64,000 nucleotides of DNA from Epiperipatus broadwayi (Eukaryota; Onychophora; Udeonychophora; Euonychophora; Peripatidae). Positions 1 to 12,420 of the stretch are shown here, in pieces. Under the pieces are notes generated by a model that saw only the letters and a list, made by a program, of their open reading frames with translations, ran no database searches and had not been told where the DNA came from. Each line of letters starts with the position of its first letter. Positions within the stretch are counted from its first letter, which is position 1. The translations under genes were made by a program, and so were the position numbers. The stretch lies in NCBI GenBank assembly GCA_028023455.1, contig JAQFVV010011394.1:62001-126000 (forward strand), written 5' to 3'.

Positions 1-4
1 TTTT

Positions 5-372
5 TCTAGCGCCATGCTTGCAATTATATTTCATTCCAATATCAACCTTTCAAGCTAATTGAGCACGCACCTTTTGAGTGTTAAATAAATGAATACTCTC
101 TTCTTCAATCCAAGATATAGTATTTATGCAGGAATAAAAAGAATCCCTCTTATTCCTATGACTCAAATTCTTTTATATGAGCAAATCTGAAGAACTGTTA
201 AAGAGAGCGTGAGTAGATTCTCATAAGAGGGATTCTTTTTATTCCTGCATAAATACTATATCTTGGATTGAAGAAGAGAGTATTCATTTATTTAACACTC
301 AAAAGGTGCGTGCTCAATTAGCTTGAAAGGCTGATATTGGAATGAAATATAATTACAAGCATGGTGCTAGAT
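5..372. repeat. Foldback (inverted-repeat) element
   Basis: The segment at about 5-155 reappears reverse-complemented at about 220-370 with only scattered differences (for example the shared 'cctgcataaatactatatct' stretch). A roughly 65-bp unpaired centre separates the arms. A third copy lies at 488-682 and a diverged one at 41710-41960, so this is a dispersed repeat family. No coding potential was seen. Confidence 0.8.
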
Positions 373-487
373 AAAATATTTGCTTATTTACTCATAATTA
401 AGTTTCAGTAAGAATGACATTTAGTAAATTCTAAGTAATTACACCGACGTCATTCAGCCAAAAAACATCGTAAATAGTAATTTAAAG

Positions 488-682
488 TGAGAATCTACTC
501 ACGCTCTCTTTAACAGTTCTTCAGATTTGCTCATATAAAAGAATTTGAGTCGTAGGAATAAGAGGGATTCTTTTTATTCCTGCATAAATACTATATCTTG
601 GATTGAAGAAGAGAATATTCATTTATTTAACACTCAAAAGGCGCATGCTCAATTAGCTTGAAAGGCTGATATTCGATTGAAA
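488..682. repeat. Third copy of the foldback family
   Basis: This stretch is the reverse complement of about 23-219, including the centre of the first foldback, so the left end of the window holds three copies in alternating orientation. The stretch 375-465 between copies is also related to 41930-42000 in opposite orientation, which suggests one longer ancestral unit. No gene is visible from 683 to 1089. Confidence 0.75.
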
Positions 683-1089
683 TTAGTTAATTATTGTTGA
701 AGACGTAGGAATGCTATAGATTTATTGTTTGAGATAATAGGAAGGGATAGTATTCTTATGCCATTGAGGTAGTATCCTATGGGATATTGGCTCAATGTGT
801 TCATTTTGTCACTTGTAAACTCACTTCACAGTCTCATTATTTTTTATAAGATATTTACTTATTTAATATATGAAACCGAACCATATTATTATTTATTAAT
901 TTGAACTAATTTAATAACAGATAGTATTAAAGAATATATTTATTATTGATTAGATACATTTTAGATGAACATGATTATTTATCTGAGCTAGACCAATTTA
1001 TTGTTATTACAAATTTCCTGAAAGTGAGGGTACAATATAGTTATAGAAAATAATCCCAGTGCATAATGCTATACTGAAATAAATATACA

Positions 1090-1245
1090 AATATTAAGCA
1101 TTAAATCACCCCACATGGTTAAGAAATCCAGTACCGCCCTCTGTGAACTAATATATAAATACATTAGAGTTCATATTTATATATTAGTTCACAGAGGGCG
1201 GTACTGGATTTCTTAACCATGTGGGGTGATTTAATGCTTAATATT
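1090..1245. repeat. Perfect 71-bp inverted repeat (hairpin)
   Basis: Arms 1090-1160 and 1175-1245 are exact reverse complements by eye around a 14-bp loop. The arm contains 'ccagtaccgccctctgtgaa', unusually GC-rich for this window. The perfect identity points to a very recent origin or active maintenance. No function is assigned. No coding exon was found between 1246 and 1587. Confidence 0.9.
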
Positions 1246-1587
1246 TATATATAGTTATATATGCACACTATATAAAAACATGTTATACATATGTGTACAT
1301 GCATATAGAAAAGAATTGTATACTTGCATTTTCAGTAAGTTAATTAAAGCTTATCCACTATATTTTGTTTTAAGAGGAGACTTAAAACAAAAGGTAGTGG
1401 ATATTATGGGCCCCAGTAATGAACATTTTTATTACAATCATCAACATACATAACTAAATTATTTAATTTGTTCCACAAGCTTCTAGAAAATATCAACTTA
1501 TTAAATCAATAATATAATTTTGTGTCTAGGAGTTAAATTTCTAACATAAAAATAGCCTAAAATTATAAGATGAGGTTATCGTATTAC

Positions 1588-1753
1588 CTAAGGAAGAAAC
1601 AAGTTCTTTTAAATCTTCTGGAACATTTTTTCCTTTGAGCATTTGCAGTGATTCTATGACTTCTAATGAGTTTCCAATCATACTACCTATAGGAGTATCC
1701 ATTGTAGTTAGAAGAACATCAATTTTCAAGTCCAACATTTGCCCAATATTTAT
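1588..1753 (-). CDS. TYMP: Thymidine phosphorylase, exon 5 (partial gene)
   Basis: This exon of a pyrimidine-nucleoside phosphorylase encodes residues 223-277 of the assembled protein. Its translation (INIGQMLDLKIDVLLTTMD, then PIGSMIGNSLEVIESLQML) aligns with the family stretch in which animal and bacterial enzymes have a conserved TxMD/N...G.A.EV motif. On the minus strand it starts after 'ttattag' and ends at a 'gtaata' donor, leaving one base of a split Gly codon. It is separated from exon 4 by an 87-bp intron, the shortest in the gene. Later exons, about one third of a typical 440-480 residue enzyme, are not seen in 1-1587 and probably lie beyond the left edge. Exon limits are inferred from homology and splice consensus. 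Confidence 0.88.
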
Positions 1754-1840
1754 CTAATAAAAAGAATATATGAATCATTGCAAATTATGTATGTTTATAA
1801 ATACAGCTATACTAAAAAAACATATACTAAATCATGTCAC

Positions 1841-1959
1841 CATTAATTCAGCCAAATTTTTGCTTTCACAGGCTGACTTCATCAGAGAAGCTCTTCCAAC
1901 TTTAACATCAAGAACTAAAGCAAACAATCCTTCAGCTGCCTTTTTTGATAATATAGAAG
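1841..1959 (-). CDS. TYMP: Thymidine phosphorylase, exon 4
   Basis: Minus-strand exon encoding residues 183(split)-222: ASILSKKAAEGLFALVLDVK and then VGRASLM. The ASI(L)xKK segment carries Ser184 and Lys188, which by alignment correspond to the pyrimidine-binding Ser186 and Lys190 of E. coli DeoA. The acceptor is 'attttcag' and the donor 'gtgaca'; reading frame and phase fit exon 3 (split Ala) and exon 5 (phase 0). The glycine-rich KVGSGAF-type motif of bacterial enzymes reads KVGRASL here, and animal enzymes also vary at this spot. A plus-strand open frame across the same bases is only a shadow of this exon. Confidence 0.88.
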
Positions 1960-3101
1960 CTGAAAATAATATATATATATATATTAATTTGAATTAAAAC
2001 ATATTTAAATAAATTACATATTGTAACTGTCAGAATAGTACATCTTACACGCAAATTGCCCAAGAACATTTTGAATGGAATCTTCACATTCCAACATCAC
2101 AGAATAAACAACATTTTCTTTTTATAGCCTGCTAAAATAAGCTAAACACATAAGACTCTTTATAATATTCTAATTAAATTGAATTGCAAAATAATGACAA
2201 ATTCTAAAAATAATGAGACAATTCAATTTATATATATACAATTTTACAATGCACACAATAGCGTGAATTGACTGCCTTGTCAACTTATAAACAAGTTAGT
2301 ACAATTAGTTATTTATGGATTCAATAATTAAGTTTATGCACAGATAATATATGCTATAATACACTTTCAAATGTTTCTGAGACCAACGATTATTACTAAT
2401 TATTATTATTACAGTTTTAAGATTTAATAAGCCTATAGTTTGAGGATTTGTTGAATTCATTAGCTATTTAAAGAAATGGACAACTATAAATACTTTCAGG
2501 CTGTAATACATGTAATTAATTAAATACTATGTGTAAAAATTTAAGACACAGGAAAACAATATTTGGATATATACATGTGAGATGATAGGAATTTTCATCT
2601 ATCACAATTCACTAATGGTATCATCCAAGGTATGTACAATAAACAAAGAAGATGATATATGGTGGGAATGTCCATCTACTGCACACCATAATGACTACAA
2701 GTGGATGGCAATTTCAATTGTATCACAATCATTTATGAATAATTAAATACATATGAATGAATCTCATATATAAACAAAACAGCCTGAAACAAAGTTACAG
2801 CATTTCACTTATATCAATGCATCCAAATTATTCCTCCCCAAAACTGGAGATTAGTTTGCTTTAAACTGTAAACTATTAAAAGATAAAAAAAACAATCTTA
2901 ATTTATTCTGTCTATGCAGCCTGTTTTATGTTTTCAGGTAGTGAAAATGACTGGCATGACCAGAAATTATGATAATAAGCAAATTGCTTTTTATAAAAAT
3001 TTATTTTTCTCTTTTAGATTTATGCTGTCTGAATTGTGGCATGATTAAAATGAAGCAAAATTGCAATCTCTTGTTATAAACAGATTTACAAAATCAATAA
3101 C
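1960..3101. other. TYMP intron 3, distal part without recognised features
   Basis: AT-rich intron sequence with an (AT)n run next to the exon 4 acceptor. No open frame with recognisable similarity, RNA gene or clear repeat was seen here. The whole intron extends from 1960 to 23491 (about 21.5 kb) and its remaining content is listed separately. Confidence 0.6.
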
Positions 3102-3326
3102 AATATATATTAAGGCTATACCTTAAGACTATGCACCTAAAATATGACAGTAGGGACCTCTACAAATCTAAACACAAGATTAATGACTTTAAAAGACAAG
3201 GGCAACCAAAGATAAGAGTGGCCACTCTTGTCTTTTAAAGTTGTTAATCTTGTGTTTAGATTTGTAGAGATACCTACTATTGCATTTTAGGCACATAGTC
3301 TTAAGGTTATAGACTTAATATATATT
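3102..3326. repeat. Foldback of dispersed family R1
   Basis: Arms at about 3102-3203 and 3222-3326 are inverted copies, sharing features such as 'cttaagactatgcacctaaa', 'tctaaacacaagattaatga' and 'ataagagtggccactcttgt' at the centre. The same R1 sequence recurs at 4781-5000, 22165-23000, 25440-25870, 59075-59110 and 59880-60260, so this is a high-copy family with palindromic members. Confidence 0.8.
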
Positions 3327-3449
3327 ACTTACATAATGAATATGCACTTTAAAAATTATTAATTACAACTTTAAATTGTTTTAAAAGATTTCTAACTATA
3401 AGAACTTCATACTGACTCATAAATTGAAAGATTTAATGTTAGTTTGTAT

Positions 3450-4780
3450 TGTACCATTTATTTATATATGGTACAAATATATTGGCATTTGGTAAAAGCT
3501 AAAAAAAAGTACATTTAAAGATATTTTAAAAGACACATTTAAAAAATTTTTTTTTAGTTAATGTAATTTATATTTTTAAACATGCAATGAAAATTGATTT
3601 TTTGTTCCAAATTATTTGTTCAATTAAATCTTAAAATTGGAGGGAATAAAAGACATGCAGATTATTAATTCATATAGTGAAAGGACATTCCATACACACA
3701 TTACACTCAAAGTTTCCAAAGCTAATTAAAGATGGCAAAAATAATCCATTACAAAAACTTTGTAGCTGAAAAAAAGAATGTGGAAGTTTATAGAATAATA
3801 AAATGAAGGATAAAGAAAATATGTGCAGGACTTCTTAAAAATGATCTGGACTATAAAAGGAGTGGACAAGTTGGAACGGAGCTTTTTTTCACCTGTATGT
3901 TTTAGTCAAGTTCTTGTGTGCAGCATTTTTAAAAATTAAGAATGAAATGTTGCCACTTAGATCTAAAGTGAACCTATTCCACATGTGTGAGTAGTACCAG
4001 ATTGTTCACCAACACCTCTCAGAAAAAGTCACCTAAATCTTTGTCTAATCTTGCCTCAATAAGGATCAGAGATATGGGGGAAATAAAAACATAAAAAACA
4101 GTATTGCAAGTTATCCATTGAAAGTAATCAGACTACTAAAAAGTTTAATCACCTAGGTAAACATTTGAAACTTATTGTTAAGTTAATGGCCGCACATTGG
4201 GTGCCATTGTAATATTTTTCACACTCTAGAGCATTCTGGTAGGCCTTCTTTTAAACACAAATGAAAGTTAATCAAGCTATGGAAAAGAAAATATCTTGTT
4301 CCTATTTCCAAAAAAAAATAGCTATATTTCCTGATTAACTGGCCTACTAATTATTATGACCTACATTGCTGGCTGAGTCAACTTGTCATTGTGTTATTAA
4401 TATTAGTTAATGTGTGATAAATGTGTAAATTATCTTTGCCAATATGCTTATTTATTAACTAATCCCCAGGTGTAATATTCGCTGAAAAATAACTGTTATG
4501 GGAAATAAAAATCCCGATCCTTTAAATTATTTTCTTCTTAATTTACGATGTGCGGCACAATGGATTTCAGTGAATTCTTATGTAAATCCTGGCACCCTTA
4601 TTAAAATAAATAAAAAGTTGATTCCATCAGCAGTGTAGGTCATAATAATTAGTAGGCCAGTTAATCAGGAAATATAGCTATGTTTTTTGAAAATAGGAAC
4701 AAGATATTTTCTTCTCCATAGCTTGATTAACTTTCACTTATGCGTAAAAAAAGGCCTACCAGAATGTGAAAAACATTACA
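3450..4780 (+). mobile_element. Solo LTR-like element (family B) nested in R1
   Basis: The element starts TGTACCATTT and ends AAACATTACA, so it has TG...CA ends. It is flanked on both sides by GTAT, a plausible 4-bp target duplication. It interrupts an R1 repeat: the sequences at 3330-3449 and from 4781 on are contiguous in the R1 copy at 22690-22850. A TATA box (actataaaagg, about 3847) and left and right ends match the element at 54284-55690. It also contains an inverted pair of segments at about 4200-4380 and 4625-4775. No protein is encoded. Interpretation as a solo LTR is inferred from ends, length (1.3 kb), TATA box and target duplication. Confidence 0.65.
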
Positions 4781-5000
4781 GTATAGAAATTGTGAACTTA
4801 ATCAGTGAAGTAGTTAATAGCTTCACACTCTCAAATCATTGTCACCATATATTTAGAAATTAGGTCAAAGATAAGAGTGGCTGCTATTGTCTTTTAAAGT
4901 CATTAATCTTGTGTTTAGATTTATAGACGTTCCTACTGTTGCATTTTAGATGCATAGTCTTAAGGTTAGAGACTTAATATATATTACTTATGTAATGAGT
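4781..5000. repeat. R1 repeat, right part after LTR insertion
   Basis: Matches the R1 copy around 22780-22990: 'cttcacactctcaaatca', then 'agataagagtggc', then the 'catagtcttaaggtta' stretch that also ends the foldback at 3326. It is the continuation of the R1 sequence broken by the family B element. Confidence 0.65.
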
Positions 5001-6855
5001 ATGCACTTTACAAATTATTTAAATCAATAATAATAATTTATAAAGAATTTCAGTATAATGAAGATAAATATGTAATGTTAGTGGTAGAATAATATATCTT
5101 AAAGTTCATACCCATTCCCTTTCATCACTAAGAATTTGAGCTCAGACTTCATATATTGGTATACTTTTAGCAGACTTTGTTCAATTATAGCTATAGCAGC
5201 AATGGGCTTTAATCATATTGATCTGAATTCAACTGGCATCAGATAGTAGTTTATTTATTAATTGATCATGGGGTTTTCCACATGGCAGTAGACCCTTGAA
5301 GTTTAGGTATATAATAGATACAATGTTGCTTCTACATCATCTGAGAGCTCCTTTCTGTACTTCTCTATGGATCTTCATCTTGCACTCTGCCAGCTGGCAA
5401 GAGTAGAGTAGATTGTGGCTTCTAAACTCTTCCATTGTATTTTTCAACACCAAGCACAATAAGTATATTGAAGGCGTAATGAAGAACTAAGCAGCAATAA
5501 TGATTCAGGAGTAATCAATAATAGTTCAGAAATTAATGTATATATGTCAGCAACAAGCAATAAAAGTATATTTTCACAATGAATTATAACCACTATTTAT
5601 AGTTCTTGGAGTCAGTTATCAGCAAAATCAGATCCATCATTTGTTGTTTCAATCCATCAATCTATTGGTGGGAGGTAACTCCTGAATTCCATTTTGATCC
5701 AGTTTATTTGTCCAATCATGACATTTACAAAATTTTATCTTTAAAAGGGATTACCAGACTAATTTACATAAAATATTTATTGCCTTAATTAATAGATCTG
5801 TTTATAACAATTTTTTAAGAATATCATTTCCACTTTATAATTATAAAATATCTTTACAAATGTTAAAAAAAGAAATATTTCGCTTACTTTTAAAATAAGC
5901 TTATAATTAATCATACAATATACATTTATCTATGCATATAAATTGTATATATAAATTTATTTATTTATAATTGTTGAAAATCTTTACCTTTAAAATAAAC
6001 TTCTGTAATTTTTAAATTACTAACATGAAGCATATATAAATATTGCTTCATATTACATACATATGTAATAATTAACCATTGCATTGGATAAACAAATGTT
6101 AAAAAATCAAATTTCAGATGTACAACACACCACTCCATTACTAATTATATTGTAAACTCTGTCAGTGCAAAAATTTTAGGTTGACTTCTTTCATTATATA
6201 TCTCTTTTTGTTAGATGAATCAGGGGCTTCAAAAAACACCTGTGTTGACCAGAAGGGAGAGTCACATTTATATGTATGTACTATATGATATGCCTAATTT
6301 TATAACTGATTTTATTCGTAATCATGTGTGCACATGCATTATGTCACATTAATAGGTTAAACACCAGATGTGTGTATATATGATTGAGAATAAAAATTAG
6401 AGAAGACAAATCATAATATTTATAAAAATTGGGCTACCATTTTGATGTAGAGATTCAGGGTGTTTTAAGCCTGTAGTTCATTTAATGAAAGGTTTTTTTT
6501 ATGAAACATATGTACAGTGAGAGAGGCTGGTTTGAAAATTTTTTGCACCAGGAGATAATGATAATGTATGCAATGTGAATATAAAATTTGATGTGTTTTA
6601 CACACATACACACACATATATATATATATTAAAAGCCTAAAGCTAAACTAGTCAATAAATAATCAAAATTACCTCAAATTTACAATTCAACAAGACTAGC
6701 CCCCCCAAAATAAATTCTAAACACAATTGAAAAAATGACACTTGAGAAGTCTACCTATTGCAGTGAAACCATTGGTTGTGTTTTAGAGTTTACTTTTTTG
6801 AGCTAATCTGATTGAGTTGTGAATTTGGGATAATTTTGATTATATATTTATATAT
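5001..6855. other. Intronic sequence without recognised gene
   Basis: AT-rich intron sequence. The longest open frames (about 60 codons near 5606-5788) show no domain and are as expected by chance. A short (CA)n/(TA)n microsatellite lies at about 6600-6630. Nothing else could be supported. Confidence 0.5.
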
Positions 6856-6944
6856 TGAAACAGACACGTTGTTTATGAATAAAGAGTCATTTCCCCCTTC
6901 CACCCAAAGTGATTGATTAAAGTAAAACATATATATATATATTC

Positions 6945-9900
6945 TAACCAATAAAACAATACTCTATTAAATAAATGACGAATTCAATAAAGAAATTCAC
7001 TTTCTCTAATGGGTAAAACCCTATATTTTTATCTAATATACTCGATGTTTGTTAGTTATATTAATTCACTACACGATATCAGTTCACAGAGATAGAATAA
7101 AAAACATTATCATTAATAAAATAAATTTAAAAAGAAAATTTAGAATAAACTAACATTCTTTCTCTATCCAAAACACATTCTCTGACTGTAAGTACTTGCA
7201 CTGTTCGACAATGATGATGATGATTTCATGTCATTGTTAATATTACTGACTAAAATAAAACATTCATTAATTTGCCAATATGATCTCAATATTTATTATT
7301 ATACAATCAAATTCAACTCTTCCATCCACCTTGTAATTTGATCATAATTGATCAATTCTTAATTTAAGACACTTATAATAATGACACTAATCTCATCTCT
7401 GTTATTTTTAAAAAAATTCCATATTTTTTCCATATGACTAACATTCTTCTATAAAACATTTACCTTTTAAATTCCAGTCTTCATCCCACATCAACTATTA
7501 TAATATTTAACAAGATGATAACCATATTCAATAACAACCATAATTTTGAATAATACACCCTTTTATCCAAATCTCATCGAATGATGAAAACAAAGTTTTG
7601 TGCCTTCCATCATCCATGACAACACAATAATTTAACTAAGATTTATTACTTAACCCTTCACTTAAATTTACAACAATGTGCAACCAAACTACTAGTTTGG
7701 GAATAAGTGATTTTACACACACACAAAATAAAATGTTTTGCTAAGTTTCCAATTCCATAAATAATTCTTATTAAATTAAAATATACTGAAATATTCTATC
7801 TGCTTACAATTGTCTATCTTATGAATTAAAATTTCATAAATGATTTTGGACTCAAAAATATTCAATATTATGAATACACTTTTATTTAGCACACAAGAAA
7901 ATGACACAAAACAACTTTAACAAGACTATAATTTATTATTAAATTTTAACAAGATTATAATTTATTATTACAGTTTAACAAAACTATCCTTTATGATTAA
8001 CATAATAAACAAACATATACAATTTATTCGATCCCATATGGATAAAACAAAATATAACTAACATTAATTCGTCTATACTTAGATCTATTTGAACTACTTC
8101 TTCATCTTCTTTTACATTTATCAAATTGAATATAACAAAATAAATATTATTATCATACATCAACTCATCCTTTAGTGTATCTTATATGAATGCTGCTAAC
8201 TTTATTAACTAACTATTTGTTTTAAAATAAAAATAATCTGATTCTACAATCTACAAACATTTTTATTATCATATCTTTAATTAAATGATAGTATTTATTT
8301 AGATAACTTATTATAATTTATGTAGCATCAATACACTTATTATTTTAATATTTACCTTAATAACAACTGAAGTTTATACACATTGTATTCTCAGTATAAG
8401 TTATATTTAGGCTACTTAACCATTAACCCGAATTAAACCTATATTTGAACCCTCCATTGCAAATAAAATTTCTAAATCACCAATTTTAAACTTACTCTCT
8501 CCATTGACTTACGTGTGGATTACACACTATTCCCCGCACAATCCAGACATTATCATATATATACACGCTATTTATACTAAATGGATCATGAGGAATTAAC
8601 CTCCAATATACCCGTTATCTTGCCATAACTTTCTAAACAAAACACAATATTCAACACCTTCCGTGTGAATTATCTCTATTTTCTCATGAGAATATGGAAT
8701 AACACCGAAGGTCTGTAGAGTAACTACTACATTAAAATAGTTTTGGTCCTTGCCTCTTACTTGGGCATAATAGGAACACACACCAAGTATAATCCTCTCC
8801 TGGGATTTTAACAAAAATACCTAAATACGATATAAATTACTGATCCTAACTCTGAGAACATCACTTGTATAACATCCCGAATACTAGATTTATCTATTCC
8901 CCTCATGGAAAATAAAGCTTTTGGGGAGATCATTTTCCATCCCACAAAATAGATCATTACAATTATTACTAATGCGAATATTAATCATATTCTGATGCTA
9001 TATCGGGAAACAAGCAATACACTAATTACACTAAATTTATGTTCCGGGATACTTAGATCAACGTCTGAAATCAATGGATATCACAGAATTAACCATAATA
9101 ATTTTTACCTTTGCCAAAGAAACATTCAACAAGTAATTGGTAGTCTAGTATCTTGAACTTAATTAAGTGAATGCTTTAATAAAGAATAATTGGGAATAAG
9201 TTCCTCAATTAACATAGTATAAATTTTTTCAAACTTTAAATAAGTAATATCCTGTATCACTTCTCTTTAATTACTTCTGATAATTTTAACTAGATATTTT
9301 ACCTATTAAGTATCTGAATTTTTTTCTTTTACGCATCTAACATATAAATTTATACCCATAAGCATATCATATAAACACATTTTATAAAAAAATTTTTTTT
9401 GTCAATATAAATTTAACCTAGAATAATTACATGAAAACATACCTTTATGATTACAAGGTCATTTAAATATTACTTGACTATACAGCCTTTCACCTGTTGA
9501 TATAAAAAAAAAATACACATAATTTTACAAATTAGTAAAAAAATCATTACTTAACAAGGATTATTATCTCACTAGAAAAATGTTTTTCGTTGGGCAATTT
9601 ATCTAGACGAAGAACTTGATCCGTTCGTAGTTCCGGCAAATTTAAAATAAGAAACACATTTTATTATTTCTTTATATAAAAATTGCCTCCATTCTGGTCA
9701 ATTAATAAATTAGGCAAAGAAAACATAGCAGCATTGGATGTTAACTCTTCCTTGAATTAACTGATATAATTTTTGGGCCAAGAAAATAATACATATTTTA
9801 ACAGACAATATTTGACATGATCACATATACAATTCTTTTCTTTTACTATTGGCGTATCTTTTTAGCTAGCTGGCTATGAATAAAATCAATTTTCCAAAAT

Positions 9901-11161
9901 ACTATTATTATAACGATGCACTGACTTACTGATATAAAGTTTTAATGACTCCAGTTGATGTATAATATAACATATTATATTATAGTTATAATTAAGTCAC
10001 TAATGTTTGTAGTTTTTATTCCTACTCTAGGAATTGTAATTTTTCTTTAATAAGGAATTCTCCGTAAAATGCACACTACAAATTTTCTGATATTTGCCTT
10101 GAGAAAATTTATATTTTCTTTTAAAAAATATACAGGCATAAGTAAATATCCTTGATCATTAATATTATTTTTAGATAATTTTCAGGAATAAAACATATTT
10201 TATGGGGGCTTACATTATTTTTCAAAGCAGACAATTTCTTTTAGAAAGAAAATTTTGTTAACTTTCCTTCTTTTATAATTTCTTTTAAATTATAAATTTT
10301 CTTTTACCAGAAAAGATAATTAAATAAGGAAAGTAACAAATCATTGATTATTTCCTGAAATTACTCATATTACTTATTTTAAATATAAACATTTCCGATT
10401 TGTGTAATACGGATTTTGAACTTCAAAGATAGTATATTTTTCATAAAAGCTTTAAAATAGGTAGATGGCCACAGAAAACAGAATATCTTATCAAATAGGA
10501 TTAGCAACGCATGATATATTAAAAATTTACTGGACTTATATTTATTTCTGCAATAAAAAATAATAAAAAATTTGTTACCGAATTTCAGTACTCTTCCTCC
10601 TTGTAAAACTAAGCAGACTAAACTTTCTTCAAAATTTCTTCTTTTGCGCCCTTCAGAAAAATAATCATTTAATTATAACATAAACAAAAGAAAAGGAAAA
10701 AAAATTATTACAGTTATATATTTCCGTATGATTTAAATGGATTACAGAGTAATTTGACAAATAATGAAAAATAATAAATATACTTAATTAACAATGTTTA
10801 TTAGTGATGTATAATTCTGTATACATTATTATCTAAAATAATTTAAAAATACCAGAAGTTATTGGCATGATAAGATACTGCTACTTCCCCTCTACCCATC
10901 CAAAATCAATACTGTTTAGATATGTGCTTTTATACTATATTAAATTGCTCTTATTGTTAATAATTTAATTAAATTATTCAGCTCTTCTTCAAAAGAATCA
11001 AATTACTAAATTTATTAGTTATTTGCTTAAAACACGTTACATGAGTAAATAGCATACTTTATTAATCACTTAATATTATTATTATTTTATCTTTTATTTT
11101 CTAAAAGGAAATGTTTTCCTGTGAAACAATGCCAAATAAACCAAGGCAATAACACTAGGTT

Positions 11162-11165
<4 letters not shown>
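6945..11165. mobile_element. 4.2-kb insert inside the 5' LTR, flanked by TA microsatellites
   Basis: The 3' LTR reads continuously across 'agtaaaacagtcatatataa', but in the 5' LTR this site is split. The left part ends in a TA run at about 6929-6944 and the right part resumes after a 48-bp (AT)n run at 11166-11213. The 4.2 kb between them is strongly AT-rich and encodes no recognisable protein; a 72-codon minus-strand frame at 8596-8814 has no visible domain. No terminal inverted repeats were seen. It may be a mobile element that targets TA repeats, or a rearrangement. Confidence 0.45.

Positions 11166-11213
<48 letters not shown>
11166..11213. repeat. (AT)n microsatellite
   Basis: About 24 uninterrupted AT units. 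It sits exactly at the junction where the 5' LTR sequence resumes after the 4.2-kb insert. Confidence 0.95.
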
Positions 11214-11219
<6 letters not shown>

Positions 11220-12420
11220 AAAAATAAACTTTTCAATAATCTTATAAAAAAAAAGCACAATGTTCAAATTTAAGAGAAGTAAAAGAAAATCATTATTTTA
11301 AATAATAATTAAGAGTTTAAAAAAAATCTTCATTATTGATTTTTATAATTTTTAAATCATGAAATAAATATATCTTTAAGCATTTAAAACTGGCATTTAT
11401 TAAAATATTATATTTTTAATTTTGAAAATGATGTTGTTATGTACAAAGTGCAATAATTGCTTGAGGCAAACTTATCAAATTAGAAAGCAAGGCATCTTCA
11501 GAATCCCTCATCTGTTCCTGCTAAAATTAAATGATCCAATCATCAAGAAGAGAAAAGCACTCAGGCTTAAATGAAAGCTGTTTGACAAATCAGATACAGT
11601 GGAGTCATACTACATTAATCCAGAAACTTGATCAGGGTATAAATATTGAAACTTGAAGTTCAAAAAAAGTTCTATCTATATGTTGCTTAGCTGCTTAGTT
11701 GCCAAGTAGCAGAATCACATTTGGAATATTATATTTTCGGCCACACAGCTTATCCTAGCTGAGAAATCTAGTTTTACTCAGTATGAACCCTACAGTTGTT
11801 GGATATTGAAAGGAAAATATTAATATGGGAAGCATAAGACTGACAAGCTAGTCAGTAGTAGCTTTCTCTCTATCTACAGCCATGAATCTCCAAGCCGTGC
11901 CTGGGTGAATATGTGTGGAAAATAAATAATGCCATTCAGCTTAAATAAAGCAACCCTTTTTTGAAATGCAATAGTAACCTGTAGTGGATGAATGCACCGG
12001 ATGAAAATGAAGGTAACGATTTTATGAAATATTAAAAACTTATATGTTTATAGTCAAAATACATCTTTCTTGAAATAAATCATAAATGATTATATTTTTA
12101 TTTGCAAATACATTTTATTAGATAAATCATAAATACTTATACATTTTATATACCAAATATGTCTGCATGGACACGTATGGAAATAAAGAATAAACACTTA
12201 TATGTTTATAGTCAAAAAAGCATCTTTCTTGAAATAAATCATAAATGATTATATTTTTATATGCAAACACATTTTATTAGGATAAATCATAAATGCTTAT
12301 ACATTTTATATACTAAATATGTATGTATGGAAATAAAGGATAAACACTTATATGTTTATAATCAAAAAACAACTTTCTTAAAATAAATCCTAAATGATTA
12401 TATTTTTATATGAAAATACG

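Noticed and set aside
1501-1575. Possible TYMP exon 6 after a 'ttataattttag' acceptor-like site on the minus strand
   Set aside because: The translation (GYFYVRNLTPRHK...) does not resemble the family and reaches a stop with no good donor.
1770-1997. Plus-strand open frame of 75 codons
   Set aside because: It is the shadow of TYMP exon 4 on the minus strand, which has strong family similarity and proper splice sites.
8596-8814. 72-codon minus-strand frame as a gene inside the 4.2-kb insert
   Set aside because: No recognisable domain, no splice context and a length near that expected by chance.
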